A stretch of DNA of 64,000 nucleotides from Pseudooceanicola spongiae (lineage in GTDB: Bacteria > Pseudomonadota > Alphaproteobacteria > Rhodobacterales > Rhodobacteraceae). Positions 32,906-41,088 of the stretch are shown here, one piece after another. A program made the translations under genes and the position numbers. Where the stretch lies: the NCBI RefSeq assembly GCF_014899185.1, contig NZ_CP045201.1, forward strand, positions 3,139,501 to 3,203,500, in the 5' to 3' direction. Numbering within the stretch: position 1 is the first letter of the stretch; the number at the start of each line of letters is the position of its first letter. Below the pieces are notes generated by a model that did no database searches, was not told the DNA's origin, and saw nothing but the letters and a program-made list of their open reading frames with translations.

Positions 32906-34195
32906 TCAGACCGCCAGCCGCCAGATGACCTGCACCACGCGGTAAACGTAGTAGGTGATCATCAGCGTGCGCGGGCGGGCAAAGAACAATTCCAGGATTC
33001 CCGGCATACGCGCATCGCGCCGTGGCTCAGATGCATGCGCCTGCGCGTGTTCGCGCGCCCGCGCGCGCTCGCGGTCAGCAGCGGCGGATAGCGCACCGTG
33101 GCGATCAAGGACGCGGTGCAGCCAATCGTATTGCTGACGTTCCCACGGATGGTTTCCGAAATGGCGGGTCCATCCAAAGGTGTCATCCAGCAGCGCCAAC
33201 AGATCCGGGGTCATCCAGTCCGCATAGGTCGGCCATCTGATACCACTGTTGCCGCCCGATGCTTCGGCGATGTGAAAGCGTAACTGGTTGTCGAGGTTCT
33301 GAAATTCGTCCAGCGCCTGAATGTCTTCGCGCTGCAGGATCGGTTTGCAGGTTTCCACCATATCGTCGGCGTTCGCGTCAAACGCAGCCTTGAGATCAGC
33401 CATGGCCACGCCCACGGGCGACAGGTCGACCCAGGCTTTCTGGTGCCTGTCGAAGTACGAGCCGTGGTCGTCCTTGTATGCCTCGTTCTGTTCGTGCTGA
33501 AATTTCTCCAGGACGTCGACGGGCGCCGCTGCCGCGTTCCGATCAAGGACCGACGCGAACAGCGCTTGGACCGTGTTGAAGCTGCGCGCGGTGTAGGCAT
33601 TCATGGGTCGCACCTGCAACAGGCCGATGTCGTTGGCCAGGGCGCGGATCAGATCGTCAGTCAGCCACGCCGGGCGCGTCCCTTCTATCGGCTCCCATAC
33701 CGGTTTGGTGTGCCGACGCTCTTCGGGATCGGTGGCGGCAAAAATGAATTCGGTAATCTGGTCGAGGAAAGCATCGGCGTCGTGCTTGTCCAATGCGATG
33801 CGGGCTTCGGCGAACGCGGGGACCCTCGTCGCTGCGTCAGGACCACCGGCGACCATCCAGCGGATCACGCTCTCGCTCAGCTTGCCCTTCGGCGAGGTAT
33901 CAAAGTTCCAGTTCAGCGCGTCGTCGTAGTGCCATTCGATCCGCCGCACCGGCATGAGAAGCTGACTGCCGGTCTCTGTTTCCACCGACGTCTTCGCGGG
34001 CGCTTCGGCAATCGGCAGCTGTACAGGAACCGTGCGGCGGGCCTGTTCGAACGCCTCACGTAATTCCATGAAGGCGGCGCGGTCATCTTCGGGACGGGTG
34101 ACCTTGAGAAGCCGGGCGTAGGCGGATTTGACGTCCGATTGCGTTGCGGTATCGCGGCTCAGGCCAAGAACCTTGAACGGATCAGTCAAAGACAC
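32906..34195 (-). CDS. Membrane-anchored J-domain protein (DjlB/DjlC-like)
   Basis: A 429-residue protein starting at GTG 34195 inside the end of the Hsp70 gene. The N-terminal 60 residues form a J-domain-like fold (DPFKVLGLSRDTATQSDVKS helix I-II region, then a second helix and LREAFEQAR). The HPD loop, essential for stimulating Hsp70 ATPase in classical J proteins, is replaced by RPED. The middle is helical and unrecognised, and the last 25 residues form a membrane helix (LMITYYVYRVVQVIW). E. coli DjlB and DjlC share this layout of N-terminal J-like domain and C-terminal anchor and partner with HscC. The neighbouring Hsp70 here looks HscC-like, which supports the pairing. Confidence 0.75.
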   Translation of the reverse strand: MSLTDPFKVLGLSRDTATQSDVKSAYARLLKVTRPEDDRAAFMELREAFEQARRTVPVQLPIAEAPAKTSVETETGSQLLMPVRRIEWHYDDALNWNFDTSPKGKLSESVIRWMVAGGPDAATRVPAFAEARIALDKHDADAFLDQITEFIFAATDPEERRHTKPVWEPIEGTRPAWLTDDLIRALANDIGLLQVRPMNAYTARSFNTVQALFASVLDRNAAAAPVDVLEKFQHEQNEAYKDDHGSYFDRHQKAWVDLSPVGVAMADLKAAFDANADDMVETCKPILQREDIQALDEFQNLDNQLRFHIAEASGGNSGIRWPTYADWMTPDLLALLDDTFGWTRHFGNHPWERQQYDWLHRVLDRHGALSAAADRERARAREHAQAHASEPRRDARMPGILELFFARPRTLMITYYVYRVVQVIWRLAV

Positions 34196-35885
34196 TGCTG
34201 CCTTCGATACTCTTGAGCATCCCCTCGATCCTGCTCCTCGTGTGAGCGATCAGGCGTTTGTCATAGGTGCGCAGCGCCTCTTCGAACTCACCCAGCAACA
34301 TCCCTATCTCTGTCCTTTGACGACCCAGGGCATTGCCGTAGGCCGCAGTGACATGCGAGATCAGCGCCTCGTTGACAGCGTCCTCGCGCGGGTGGATCTT
34401 AATCCGCTCCAGTTCCTTGAACCGTTTCGCGATTGCCTCGGCACTCATGGCACCGGGCGCGTTTTCGATGATCAGCGTCTTGGTTTCTTTCGTGGCCAGC
34501 GTCGTCGCGATGACCTCCAGCACCCCGGAACTGTCGTAGGTGAACCGCACGTCCACCTTTTCATAATCCGCCGTGTTGTAGGGCAGCGTGATCTTGTAAG
34601 ACCCAATCCGAATGTTGTCGCGCACATAGGGCGCTTCGCCCTGATAGATGTTCAGATGCAGCTGCGTCTGCCCAAGCTGAACCGTCTCAACCATCTGGTT
34701 GCGGCTGGCCGGGATGGTGGTGTTGCGTTCGATCAGCGGCATGAAGAGCCCGTTCTCGAAGTGGCCGTCAGCACCGGTCTTGCGCGACGTCTCGAACCCC
34801 AGCGTGAACGGGCACACATCTGTCATCACGACATCGTCGAGCGCCACATCACGCGAGACCAGTCCGGCCTGCACAGCCGCCCCCAAGGCAACCACGGTAT
34901 CGGGATCGAGGGCGTATTCGGGAAAGCGTTTGAACAGCCGCGTGATCAGATTGCGCACCGAGAGCATCCGCGTGGCGCCCCCGACCATGACGATCCGGTC
35001 GATCTGGGATGCGGACAGACCGGCATCGCCGATGGCCCGCTGCAACGGGACTTTCATACGGTTCACAAGGTCTGCGGTCAGGTCCTCGAACGTGTCGCGC
35101 GACAGGCTGAGGATGCGCTCCTCCTCCGCGTGTCTATATGACAGAGAGACGCGCGGCTCATCCGACAGAAGGTGCTTCGCGTGATCGGCGACGGCGCGCA
35201 GGCGCGACAGTTCGGACGCTTCGATGTCGGACAGTTTGAGCCCCAGCGTTTTCGCGAAATAAGTGACGATCCGGTCGGTGAAGTCCTCCCCCCCAAGAAA
35301 CGCATCGCCCGCAGAAGCCCTCACCTCCATCACGCCGGAAAACATTTCCAGGATCGACACGTCGAATGTGCCGCCGCCCAGATCGACAATCAGAAAGGTG
35401 TTTTCAGCCTCTTTGTCCTGCAGCCCGTAGGCAAGCGCGGCCGCGGTCGGCTCGTTGATCAGACGGCGGACAGTCAGTCCCGCCAACTTGGCCGCCGTGA
35501 TCGTCGCCTTGCGCTGAATGTCGTTGAAATACGCAGGCACGGATATCACTGCCTCGGAGACTTCCTGGCCCAAAAACACCTCTGCATCGGCCTTGAGGGC
35601 GCGCAGGACAAAGCTGGACAGATCTTCGGGGCTATAGGCCTTTTTCTTGAGCAGGGTCGTCTTGCTCGTCCCCATCAGACGCTTGAACCGCGCTGCGGTG
35701 GCGCCGGGACTGTTGATCAAATGGTCCTTGGCAGAGGCACCCGTAATAACGCGTTCCTGCCCATCCATATGTACTGCGGAAGGTGTGAGGGTCGCGCCCA
35801 TCGAATTAGGGATCAGAACTGGACCCTGTTCAGTGAATACCGAAACGAGAGAATTCGTCGTCCCAAGGTCGATGCCGATGATCAT
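34182..35885 (-). CDS. hscC: HscC-type Hsp70 chaperone
   Basis: A 567-residue Hsp70. The nucleotide domain begins GIDLGTTNSLV and contains VDLGGGTFDVSI and VMVGGATRM, all intact; the substrate domain (about 375-500) is present, but the C-terminal lid is shorter than in DnaK (about 638 residues), matching HscC/Hsp62. The start at ATG 35883-35885 gives the family N-terminus MIIGID; an in-frame ATG 24 bases upstream is an alternative. The downstream GTG of the J-domain gene overlaps its last 14 bases. It is unlikely to be the housekeeping DnaK, which is normally linked to grpE or dnaJ. Confidence 0.88.
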   Translation of the reverse strand: MIIGIDLGTTNSLVSVFTEQGPVLIPNSMGATLTPSAVHMDGQERVITGASAKDHLINSPGATAARFKRLMGTSKTTLLKKKAYSPEDLSSFVLRALKADAEVFLGQEVSEAVISVPAYFNDIQRKATITAAKLAGLTVRRLINEPTAAALAYGLQDKEAENTFLIVDLGGGTFDVSILEMFSGVMEVRASAGDAFLGGEDFTDRIVTYFAKTLGLKLSDIEASELSRLRAVADHAKHLLSDEPRVSLSYRHAEEERILSLSRDTFEDLTADLVNRMKVPLQRAIGDAGLSASQIDRIVMVGGATRMLSVRNLITRLFKRFPEYALDPDTVVALGAAVQAGLVSRDVALDDVVMTDVCPFTLGFETSRKTGADGHFENGLFMPLIERNTTIPASRNQMVETVQLGQTQLHLNIYQGEAPYVRDNIRIGSYKITLPYNTADYEKVDVRFTYDSSGVLEVIATTLATKETKTLIIENAPGAMSAEAIAKRFKELERIKIHPREDAVNEALISHVTAAYGNALGRQRTEIGMLLGEFEEALRTYDKRLIAHTRSRIEGMLKSIEGSSVFD

Positions 35886-36758
35886 TTTGGAGAACTCTGA
35901 AGCGACCATACAGAATTGTTGATTCTGACCGGACGACGCGGGGAGAATTCGTTTTTTCAAAGTATCGCCAAGCACGATTCTTCACAATCGAAATTGCAAA
36001 ATGAACTGCACCAGAGTCGCGTTGTGACATCGCCTTAAGCAACTTTACCTTTTCCTCTTCTTCTCCTGTCGCCCCCCGCATTTTATTCGTTCGATATCAG
36101 CCGAAAGCTCATCAGGACCCCAAAATGCGACCCGCACGGGAGGGTCGGAGACGAATGGCCGCTTCTGGCCATTCGGTCCGTAGTCGCTCGGTCAATTGCC
36201 CCCTTGCGCCGTCCGGTATCTGCGCTTGACGGTCGTAGGAGCGCTGCACAGCGTCTTGCAAACGGGGCTCTTTCCGGTCCATCGCAGTGGCCGCCACGAA
36301 CGCTCAGAACTGTTTCCAGATGCAATCTTGCTCTGTATTCTGGCGGCTACGTCAGCGCGGTTCCTAGGGATTACCGGGTGTAATCAATTATTTATTTCGC
36401 ATCCCAATGAATCGACTATCTGACTTTTTCCGCTTTGGATTTTTGCCGGGCCGAAAGGAACATGGGTGCATCGAAATGGCGCTCCCATGCGCTGCCCTAA
36501 GGAAACAGACATGAACGTACATACCAACCCGCTTGCGGGAACGGAGGAGCTTTGCCTCCCGCCCTCTGACGTGTAGGACAGCAATGCCAAAGCCGGGCGC
36601 ACCTGCGCGTTCGGCTTTGGCCAAACGAACATCCTCAGCGATCAAATCCCTTGTCAGACGCCAGGCAAAACGGAACCGCCTGCCACAGGTCGGACGCCAA
36701 TCGCGCTTAGGCGGTCTGCTCACCACTGCCTTGGGCGTCTTGGCCGGCCCTGCAGACT
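35886..36758. other. Long region without recognisable gene
   Basis: About 870 bp between the hscC start and the PEP-mutase-like gene. It contains several short open frames on both strands, none with a family resemblance, convincing ribosome-binding site or codon usage like the neighbours. Base composition is more AT-rich than the flanks, particularly 35960-36100 and 36370-36440. It could be decayed coding sequence from the same insertion event that separates btuC from the rest of the chromosome, or hold the hscC promoter and an RNA. Confidence 0.5.
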
Positions 36759-37511
36759 CTACTTCAGCGCACCAAAACGGTCTTTGAGGTCAGACATCGC
36801 ATTGATGTATGGTCCTGGGCCATAGCTGACGCGAGAGACGCCGAGATCAGCGACACTGGCGATGGACGTCAGCTCGCCCATCATCATGACATTCACAGGC
36901 AGGCTGACGGCATCCACGATTGTCTGGATCAGCGCATGATCGGTCAGCCCGGGAACAAAGAACCCGTCTGCACCAGCGTTCTTGTAGGCGGCCTCGCGTG
37001 CGATGGCTTCGCCGACCCGCATCGCATGGGTTGAAGGATCCGTCCCGAGAAACAGATCCGTCCGCGCATTGATGAACAGGTCAACCCCTTCCTCGTTCGC
37101 GGCCTGCCGCACAGCTTTGATCCGCTCGATCTGATCCTCGACGGCATAAAGCCCTTCACCCTGAACGATCTGATCTTCAAAGTTGATGCCGACCGCGCCC
37201 GCCTGGATGATCCGGCGCACGTTCTCTGCAACCCGGTCGGGGGCGACGGCATATCCCCCCTCAAAGTCTACGGTGACAGGCAGATCACTGCTCTCCGCAA
37301 TGCGTTCAACGATCTGAACGACCAGATCCAGCGGAATGTCCTCGCCATCCTCAAAGCCATGCGCCGCAGCCATCGACCAGCTTCCCGTTGCGACTGCCTT
37401 GGCACCAGACTCCGCCAGAGCCTTAGCACCGCCAGCGTCCCAGATATTGTAGAGCACGAGCGGTTCGCCCTTGATGTGAAGCGCCCTGAACGGCTGTGCC
37501 TGATGCGTCAT
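36759..37511 (-). CDS. PEP mutase/isocitrate lyase superfamily enzyme
   Basis: A 250-residue TIM-barrel protein of the PEP mutase/isocitrate lyase superfamily. Visible markers are the first-strand NIWDAGGAKAL region, VDFEGGY for metal binding, GINFEDQ, and INARTDLFL; the classical KKCGH-type lyase loop of isocitrate lyase is absent. Many such short members are oxaloacetate decarboxylase-like or phosphonate-related and unassigned. The ATG at 37509-37511 overlaps the ada stop by four bases, so it is translated after ada. A link between the two functions is not known. Confidence 0.85.
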   Translation of the reverse strand: MTHQAQPFRALHIKGEPLVLYNIWDAGGAKALAESGAKAVATGSWSMAAAHGFEDGEDIPLDLVVQIVERIAESSDLPVTVDFEGGYAVAPDRVAENVRRIIQAGAVGINFEDQIVQGEGLYAVEDQIERIKAVRQAANEEGVDLFINARTDLFLGTDPSTHAMRVGEAIAREAAYKNAGADGFFVPGLTDHALIQTIVDAVSLPVNVMMMGELTSIASVADLGVSRVSYGPGPYINAMSDLKDRFGALK

Positions 37512-38581
37512 TCTGCATGTTCCCTGGATGTTGAGCGGTAGTGTCGTTCGATCTCCAGCAGCTTCTGCTTGCGCCACAGGCCACCGCCGTATCCCGTCAG
37601 CGATCCATCGGCGCCGATAACCCTATGGCAGGGCACGACAAGCGCGATCTGATTGGCTCCATTGGCGCGTGCCACCGCGCGGCTGGCAGAGGGGCGCCCA
37701 AGGCGTCTGGCGATGTCGGAGTAGCTGCGGGTCTGCCCGGGCGGGATCCGCCGCAGCTCCTCCCAGACGCTGCGGGCAAAGGACGATCCGCCATAGGCAA
37801 GCGGCGTCAGGAAATTGGCAGAAACCCCGTCAAAAAAGGCAGCAAGCTCGCCTCTGATTTGCTCTCCGGGTGGCGTTTTGCCGACCCCGATCTTGCCTTT
37901 GGCAAAGGCATCCAGCTTGCCCAGCTCAGCTTGCAGGGCCTTGCGGTCGATGAATTCCAGCAGATGCAGCTGAGACTGGCTGCAAACCGTGATCATGTTT
38001 CCGAGCGGCGTTTCAATCCAGTTGGCAAAGAGGATCGGCGTGCTGTCCAGCCTGCCCGGCGCACGGCCCAGAAGCTTTGCAAACGACACCCTGAACGCGC
38101 TGGCGGATTCGAACCCGGCGTCCAGCTGCGCATCGATCACCCGCCCACCGTCCGAGATCGTCGCAAACCCATCGCGCAGCCGGCGCTGTCGGGCCATCTC
38201 AAGAAACGTCATCCCGAATTGCCGTTTGAAACTGCGCCTCACCGTCGAGAGGTCAAAGCCCATGCGGTCAATGTCGCTCTCTGACCAGCGATACTCCGGA
38301 CGCTCATCCAGCGCCGACAGAAGCGCGGCAATCGCCGGGTCGGCGGAGGCCATCGGCTGCAGCGGATGACACCTCTTGCAGGCACGGAAACCGGCCTCGA
38401 TGCACGCACCAACCGACGCGTAGAAGGTGCAGTTTTCCGTCTTGGGCTTGCGCGCGGGGCAGGTCAGCCGACAGAAAGTGCCGGTCGTCGCGACGCCAAC
38501 ATACGCCTGCCCATCATAGGCCGCGTTGCGGTCCAGCAGCGCTTGATACAGCGTGTCGTGATCTGGGAGGTCAAATAACAT
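37508..38581 (-). CDS. ada: Ada bifunctional alkylation-repair regulator
   Basis: A 357-residue Ada protein with three parts: an N-terminal zinc domain with C37, C41, C68 and C71 (C37 being the methyl-phosphotriester acceptor equivalent of E. coli C38), an AraC-type helix-turn-helix region (about 85-180), and a C-terminal methyltransferase with the active cysteine C318 in VPCHRVIG. All key cysteines are present, so both repair and self-activated transcription should work. In the family the methylated form activates ada and alkA-type genes. Its stop overlaps the PEP-mutase-like start. Confidence 0.95.
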   Translation of the reverse strand: MLFDLPDHDTLYQALLDRNAAYDGQAYVGVATTGTFCRLTCPARKPKTENCTFYASVGACIEAGFRACKRCHPLQPMASADPAIAALLSALDERPEYRWSESDIDRMGFDLSTVRRSFKRQFGMTFLEMARQRRLRDGFATISDGGRVIDAQLDAGFESASAFRVSFAKLLGRAPGRLDSTPILFANWIETPLGNMITVCSQSQLHLLEFIDRKALQAELGKLDAFAKGKIGVGKTPPGEQIRGELAAFFDGVSANFLTPLAYGGSSFARSVWEELRRIPPGQTRSYSDIARRLGRPSASRAVARANGANQIALVVPCHRVIGADGSLTGYGGGLWRKQKLLEIERHYRSTSREHAE

Positions 38582-38776
38582 GCCGGAACCTTAGCCGCTT
38601 GGCCGAAGCTGTGCCGCCGGAAATCAGGCGTCTATTTTTCTTTTTGCCGACATTGGCGCAGTCGCACCAAAATGGTACTTCGACCCGCTCAACCTCCCCT
38701 CGCGCAAGGCGCGGAGACGGTTCGAGCCCTCAACCAACGGCGTGTAAACGCGCGAAGCCCAGCGGAATGCCCATCC

Positions 38777-39217
38777 ATGCACGCGATCACCCTCTCCGAC
38801 GCCACCAACGTTGACCCCTCCGCCCTCGCCGACATCCGCGTCGAGGCGATGCGACCAAGCCTCGAAGCCGTCGGTCGCTTCGATCCGGAGAGGGCGCGCA
38901 ACCGTTTCTTGGAAACCTACGACTCCCGCGACACGCGCGTTGTCTGGTCCGGCGAGGATCTGATTGGATTCTATGTCGTCCGCGACCGCTCCGACCATCT
39001 CTACCTTGATCACATCTACATCCGGCCAGACCATCAGGGCGGCGGCTTGGGCCGGCGCATCGTCCGCTCCGTTCAGGACCGGGCACGGGAGGCTGGCCTG
39101 CCGCTGCGCCTCATGGCGCTTCGCGACAGCCCTGCAAATGCGTTCTACATCTCGCTCGGATTCGGTCTGGAGAGCTCAGACGCGCTCGACAACTACTACA
39201 CCTGGAACCCCGATTGA
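38777..39217 (+). CDS. GNAT-family N-acetyltransferase
   Basis: A 146-residue GNAT domain with the core strand YLDHIYIRPDHQGGGLGRRIV (acetyl-CoA loop QGGGLGRR) and C-terminal NAFYISLGF. The substrate is unknown. I chose ATG 38777 because the longer frame to 38672 adds residues outside the fold. A bidirectional terminator follows. Confidence 0.85.
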   Translation: MHAITLSDATNVDPSALADIRVEAMRPSLEAVGRFDPERARNRFLETYDSRDTRVVWSGEDLIGFYVVRDRSDHLYLDHIYIRPDHQGGGLGRRIVRSVQDRAREAGLPLRLMALRDSPANAFYISLGFGLESSDALDNYYTWNPD

Positions 39218-39299
39218 TCTGCCTGCCCGAGAGGCACGCGTGACCCCCGGAGACCAGCCGTTGGTTCCATAGTGGTTCCACGACATCGCAAAAACAAAA

Positions 39300-39327
39300 G
39301 GACGCCCCGGAGGGCGTCCATTTTTTA
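39300..39327. terminator. Bidirectional Rho-independent terminator
   Basis: Hairpin GGACGCCC-CGGA-GGGCGTCC (39300-39319 approx.) with a T-run on the plus side (ATTTTTT) and an A-rich stretch AAAAACAAAAG on the other, so it serves both the GNAT gene and the minus-strand tRNA. Confidence 0.88.
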
Positions 39328-39347
39328 CTTACGTTTCAGTAAGATAG

Positions 39348-39423
39348 TGGTGCCGCTGAAGGGATTCGAACCCCCGACCCCATCATTACGAATGATGTGC
39401 TCTACCAGCTGAGCTACAGCGGC
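39348..39423 (-). tRNA. tRNA-Thr (anticodon CGT)
   Basis: A 76-nt cloverleaf on the minus strand with encoded CCA. The acceptor stem GCCGCTG pairs with CAGCGGC, the D-loop has GCTCAGCTGGTAGAGC, the anticodon loop reads TTCGTAA between ATCAT/ATGAT stems, and the T-arm has GGTTCGAATCC. Anticodon CGT decodes ACG threonine. It is followed by the terminator at 39300-39327. Confidence 0.97.
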
Positions 39424-39510
39424 ACGTCTTGGACCAGGGCGACAATCACCGGGGTGAAAACCGCCATCGTGCGGCGGGGCTATAACACCCCTCCGCGGCT
39501 TGGGAAAGTG

Positions 39511-41076
39511 CTATTTTCGCCCGAAACGCGGTGCCTCCGCTGGCGCGATGGCGGCCTCTTCCTCAGGCAGCACCTCTGCGTCAGGCACCTCGTTCACGCT
39601 GGCCGAGGCGCGGGTCTCGGGTTCCACCGGCTTCGCCGCCTCGGGGGCCGCGTAATCCGGATTCGGATCGGCGGGTGCGGGCACGTTCACCGCGTCGTCG
39701 ATGCGACCCACGATCAGAGGCAACATGTGCTGCGACATCGGGGTCTGGTATTCCGTCGCGGGCGGCACTTTCCAGGCCAGCGTGTCGAAAGCCTGACAGT
39801 TTTCGCAGATCGGCACCCATTCCGCATGCACCTGATTGCAGTTCTCGCAGGTCCATTGCGGGCCACGCGGGGCACTGACAGCGCGGGTCAGCCAGCCCTT
39901 GACGATGGCATCGGCACTGCCCTCGCCACGCTCGATCGCGGCCATGATGGTCAGCGCACGGGCATCGGGGGCGACGACCGCCAGATCACCGAGGGCACGG
40001 CGCGCCTCGGGGAAATCCTCAGCACCGATGTTCAGCTCGGCCAGCAGCAGCCGTGTCTCGCGGTGCTCGGGCTGGATGCGCGTCAGGGTGCGAAAGCGTT
40101 TCAGGCGGGCCTCGGCGCTCTCGTCCGGCTCAAGGGCGGCAAAGGCGGCGGCGAGGTCGGGGTGCGGCAGCGCCTCCCAGGCCTTTTTCAGCACGCGCGT
40201 GGCGTATTTGATCTTGCCCTGCTCGGCATAGGCACGGGCGGCAAAGCAAGCGGCGGGGATCAGGTCGGGAGACAGGCGGTTAGCTTCGATCGCGGCTTCG
40301 CGGGCCTCGATGGAGCTGTTCTCGTCGATCACCGTCTTGGCCTCGCTCAGCGCCAGCACCGCGTCGCGGCGCTTGTGCACGTCGCGGGGCAGGGCGCCGG
40401 TGCGCAGCTTGGCCTTCAGCGTGGCGCGCGCACCCTGCCAGTCCTGGCTGCCGGCCTGCAGGCGCAGCAGGGTATCCTGCACCTCGACATGGCCGGGTTT
40501 CAGCGCAAAGGCCTTTTCGGCCAGCTTCATCGCCGTCTCGGTATCGCCCTCTTCCAGACGCTGCTTCATCAGCCCGCGCACCCCGACAAAGCGGGTGCGG
40601 TCATCGGCCAGCAGGCGCTTGTAGGCTTCCTCGCGCTTGCGCTTGTCGCCCGTCAGCTCCGCCGCCTGCGCGGTCAGCAGGTTGGTCATCTCGGGGCGGT
40701 CGAGGTAGCGTTCCGCCTTGTGCGCCTTGGCAATCGCCAGACGCCCCTCGCCCGAGGCCAGCGCCATCATGCCTTCGCTGAGGGCCTGCAGCCCCTTGCG
40801 TTCGCGGTTGCGGTCGAAATAGCGGGTCAGCGCGGTTTCGTCGCCGTTAATGAAGCGCAGCAGCGCCACCAACATGCCCACGACCTTGCTGATCACCCAG
40901 ACCGCCGCGACCAGCAGCAACAGCGCAATCACCGCCTTGATGGGCGTCAGGTTATATTCATACGCCCCAAACGCGATCCGCACGCCACCTTCGAGGTCCA
41001 GCAGATAGCTCGCCCCCAGAGTGAGAGCGGCCACGATGACGACGAAAACGACGATTTTGACAAGCGACCATAGCAT
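39511..41076 (-). CDS. HemY-like membrane TPR protein
   Basis: A 521-residue protein with two N-terminal membrane helices (about 5-26 and 45-66) and a long TPR-rich helical region, the HemY_N architecture. Two CxxC pairs (C409/C412 and C424/C427, as CENC...CENC) look like a rubredoxin-type zinc ribbon near the C-terminus. Family members sit in haem-biosynthesis operons, and this one is the third gene after hemD and the mitofilin-like gene; its enzymatic role, if any, is not established. It may act as an inner-membrane assembly or signalling scaffold. Confidence 0.88.
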   Translation of the reverse strand: MLWSLVKIVVFVVIVAALTLGASYLLDLEGGVRIAFGAYEYNLTPIKAVIALLLLVAAVWVISKVVGMLVALLRFINGDETALTRYFDRNRERKGLQALSEGMMALASGEGRLAIAKAHKAERYLDRPEMTNLLTAQAAELTGDKRKREEAYKRLLADDRTRFVGVRGLMKQRLEEGDTETAMKLAEKAFALKPGHVEVQDTLLRLQAGSQDWQGARATLKAKLRTGALPRDVHKRRDAVLALSEAKTVIDENSSIEAREAAIEANRLSPDLIPAACFAARAYAEQGKIKYATRVLKKAWEALPHPDLAAAFAALEPDESAEARLKRFRTLTRIQPEHRETRLLLAELNIGAEDFPEARRALGDLAVVAPDARALTIMAAIERGEGSADAIVKGWLTRAVSAPRGPQWTCENCNQVHAEWVPICENCQAFDTLAWKVPPATEYQTPMSQHMLPLIVGRIDDAVNVPAPADPNPDYAAPEAAKPVEPETRASASVNEVPDAEVLPEEEAAIAPAEAPRFGRK

Positions 41077-41088
41077 AGGGTGAAATCC

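Noticed and set aside
36388..36726. 112-codon minus-strand open frame in the gene-poor region
   Set aside because: Arginine-rich composition typical of non-coding GC-rich DNA; no recognised domain or start signal.
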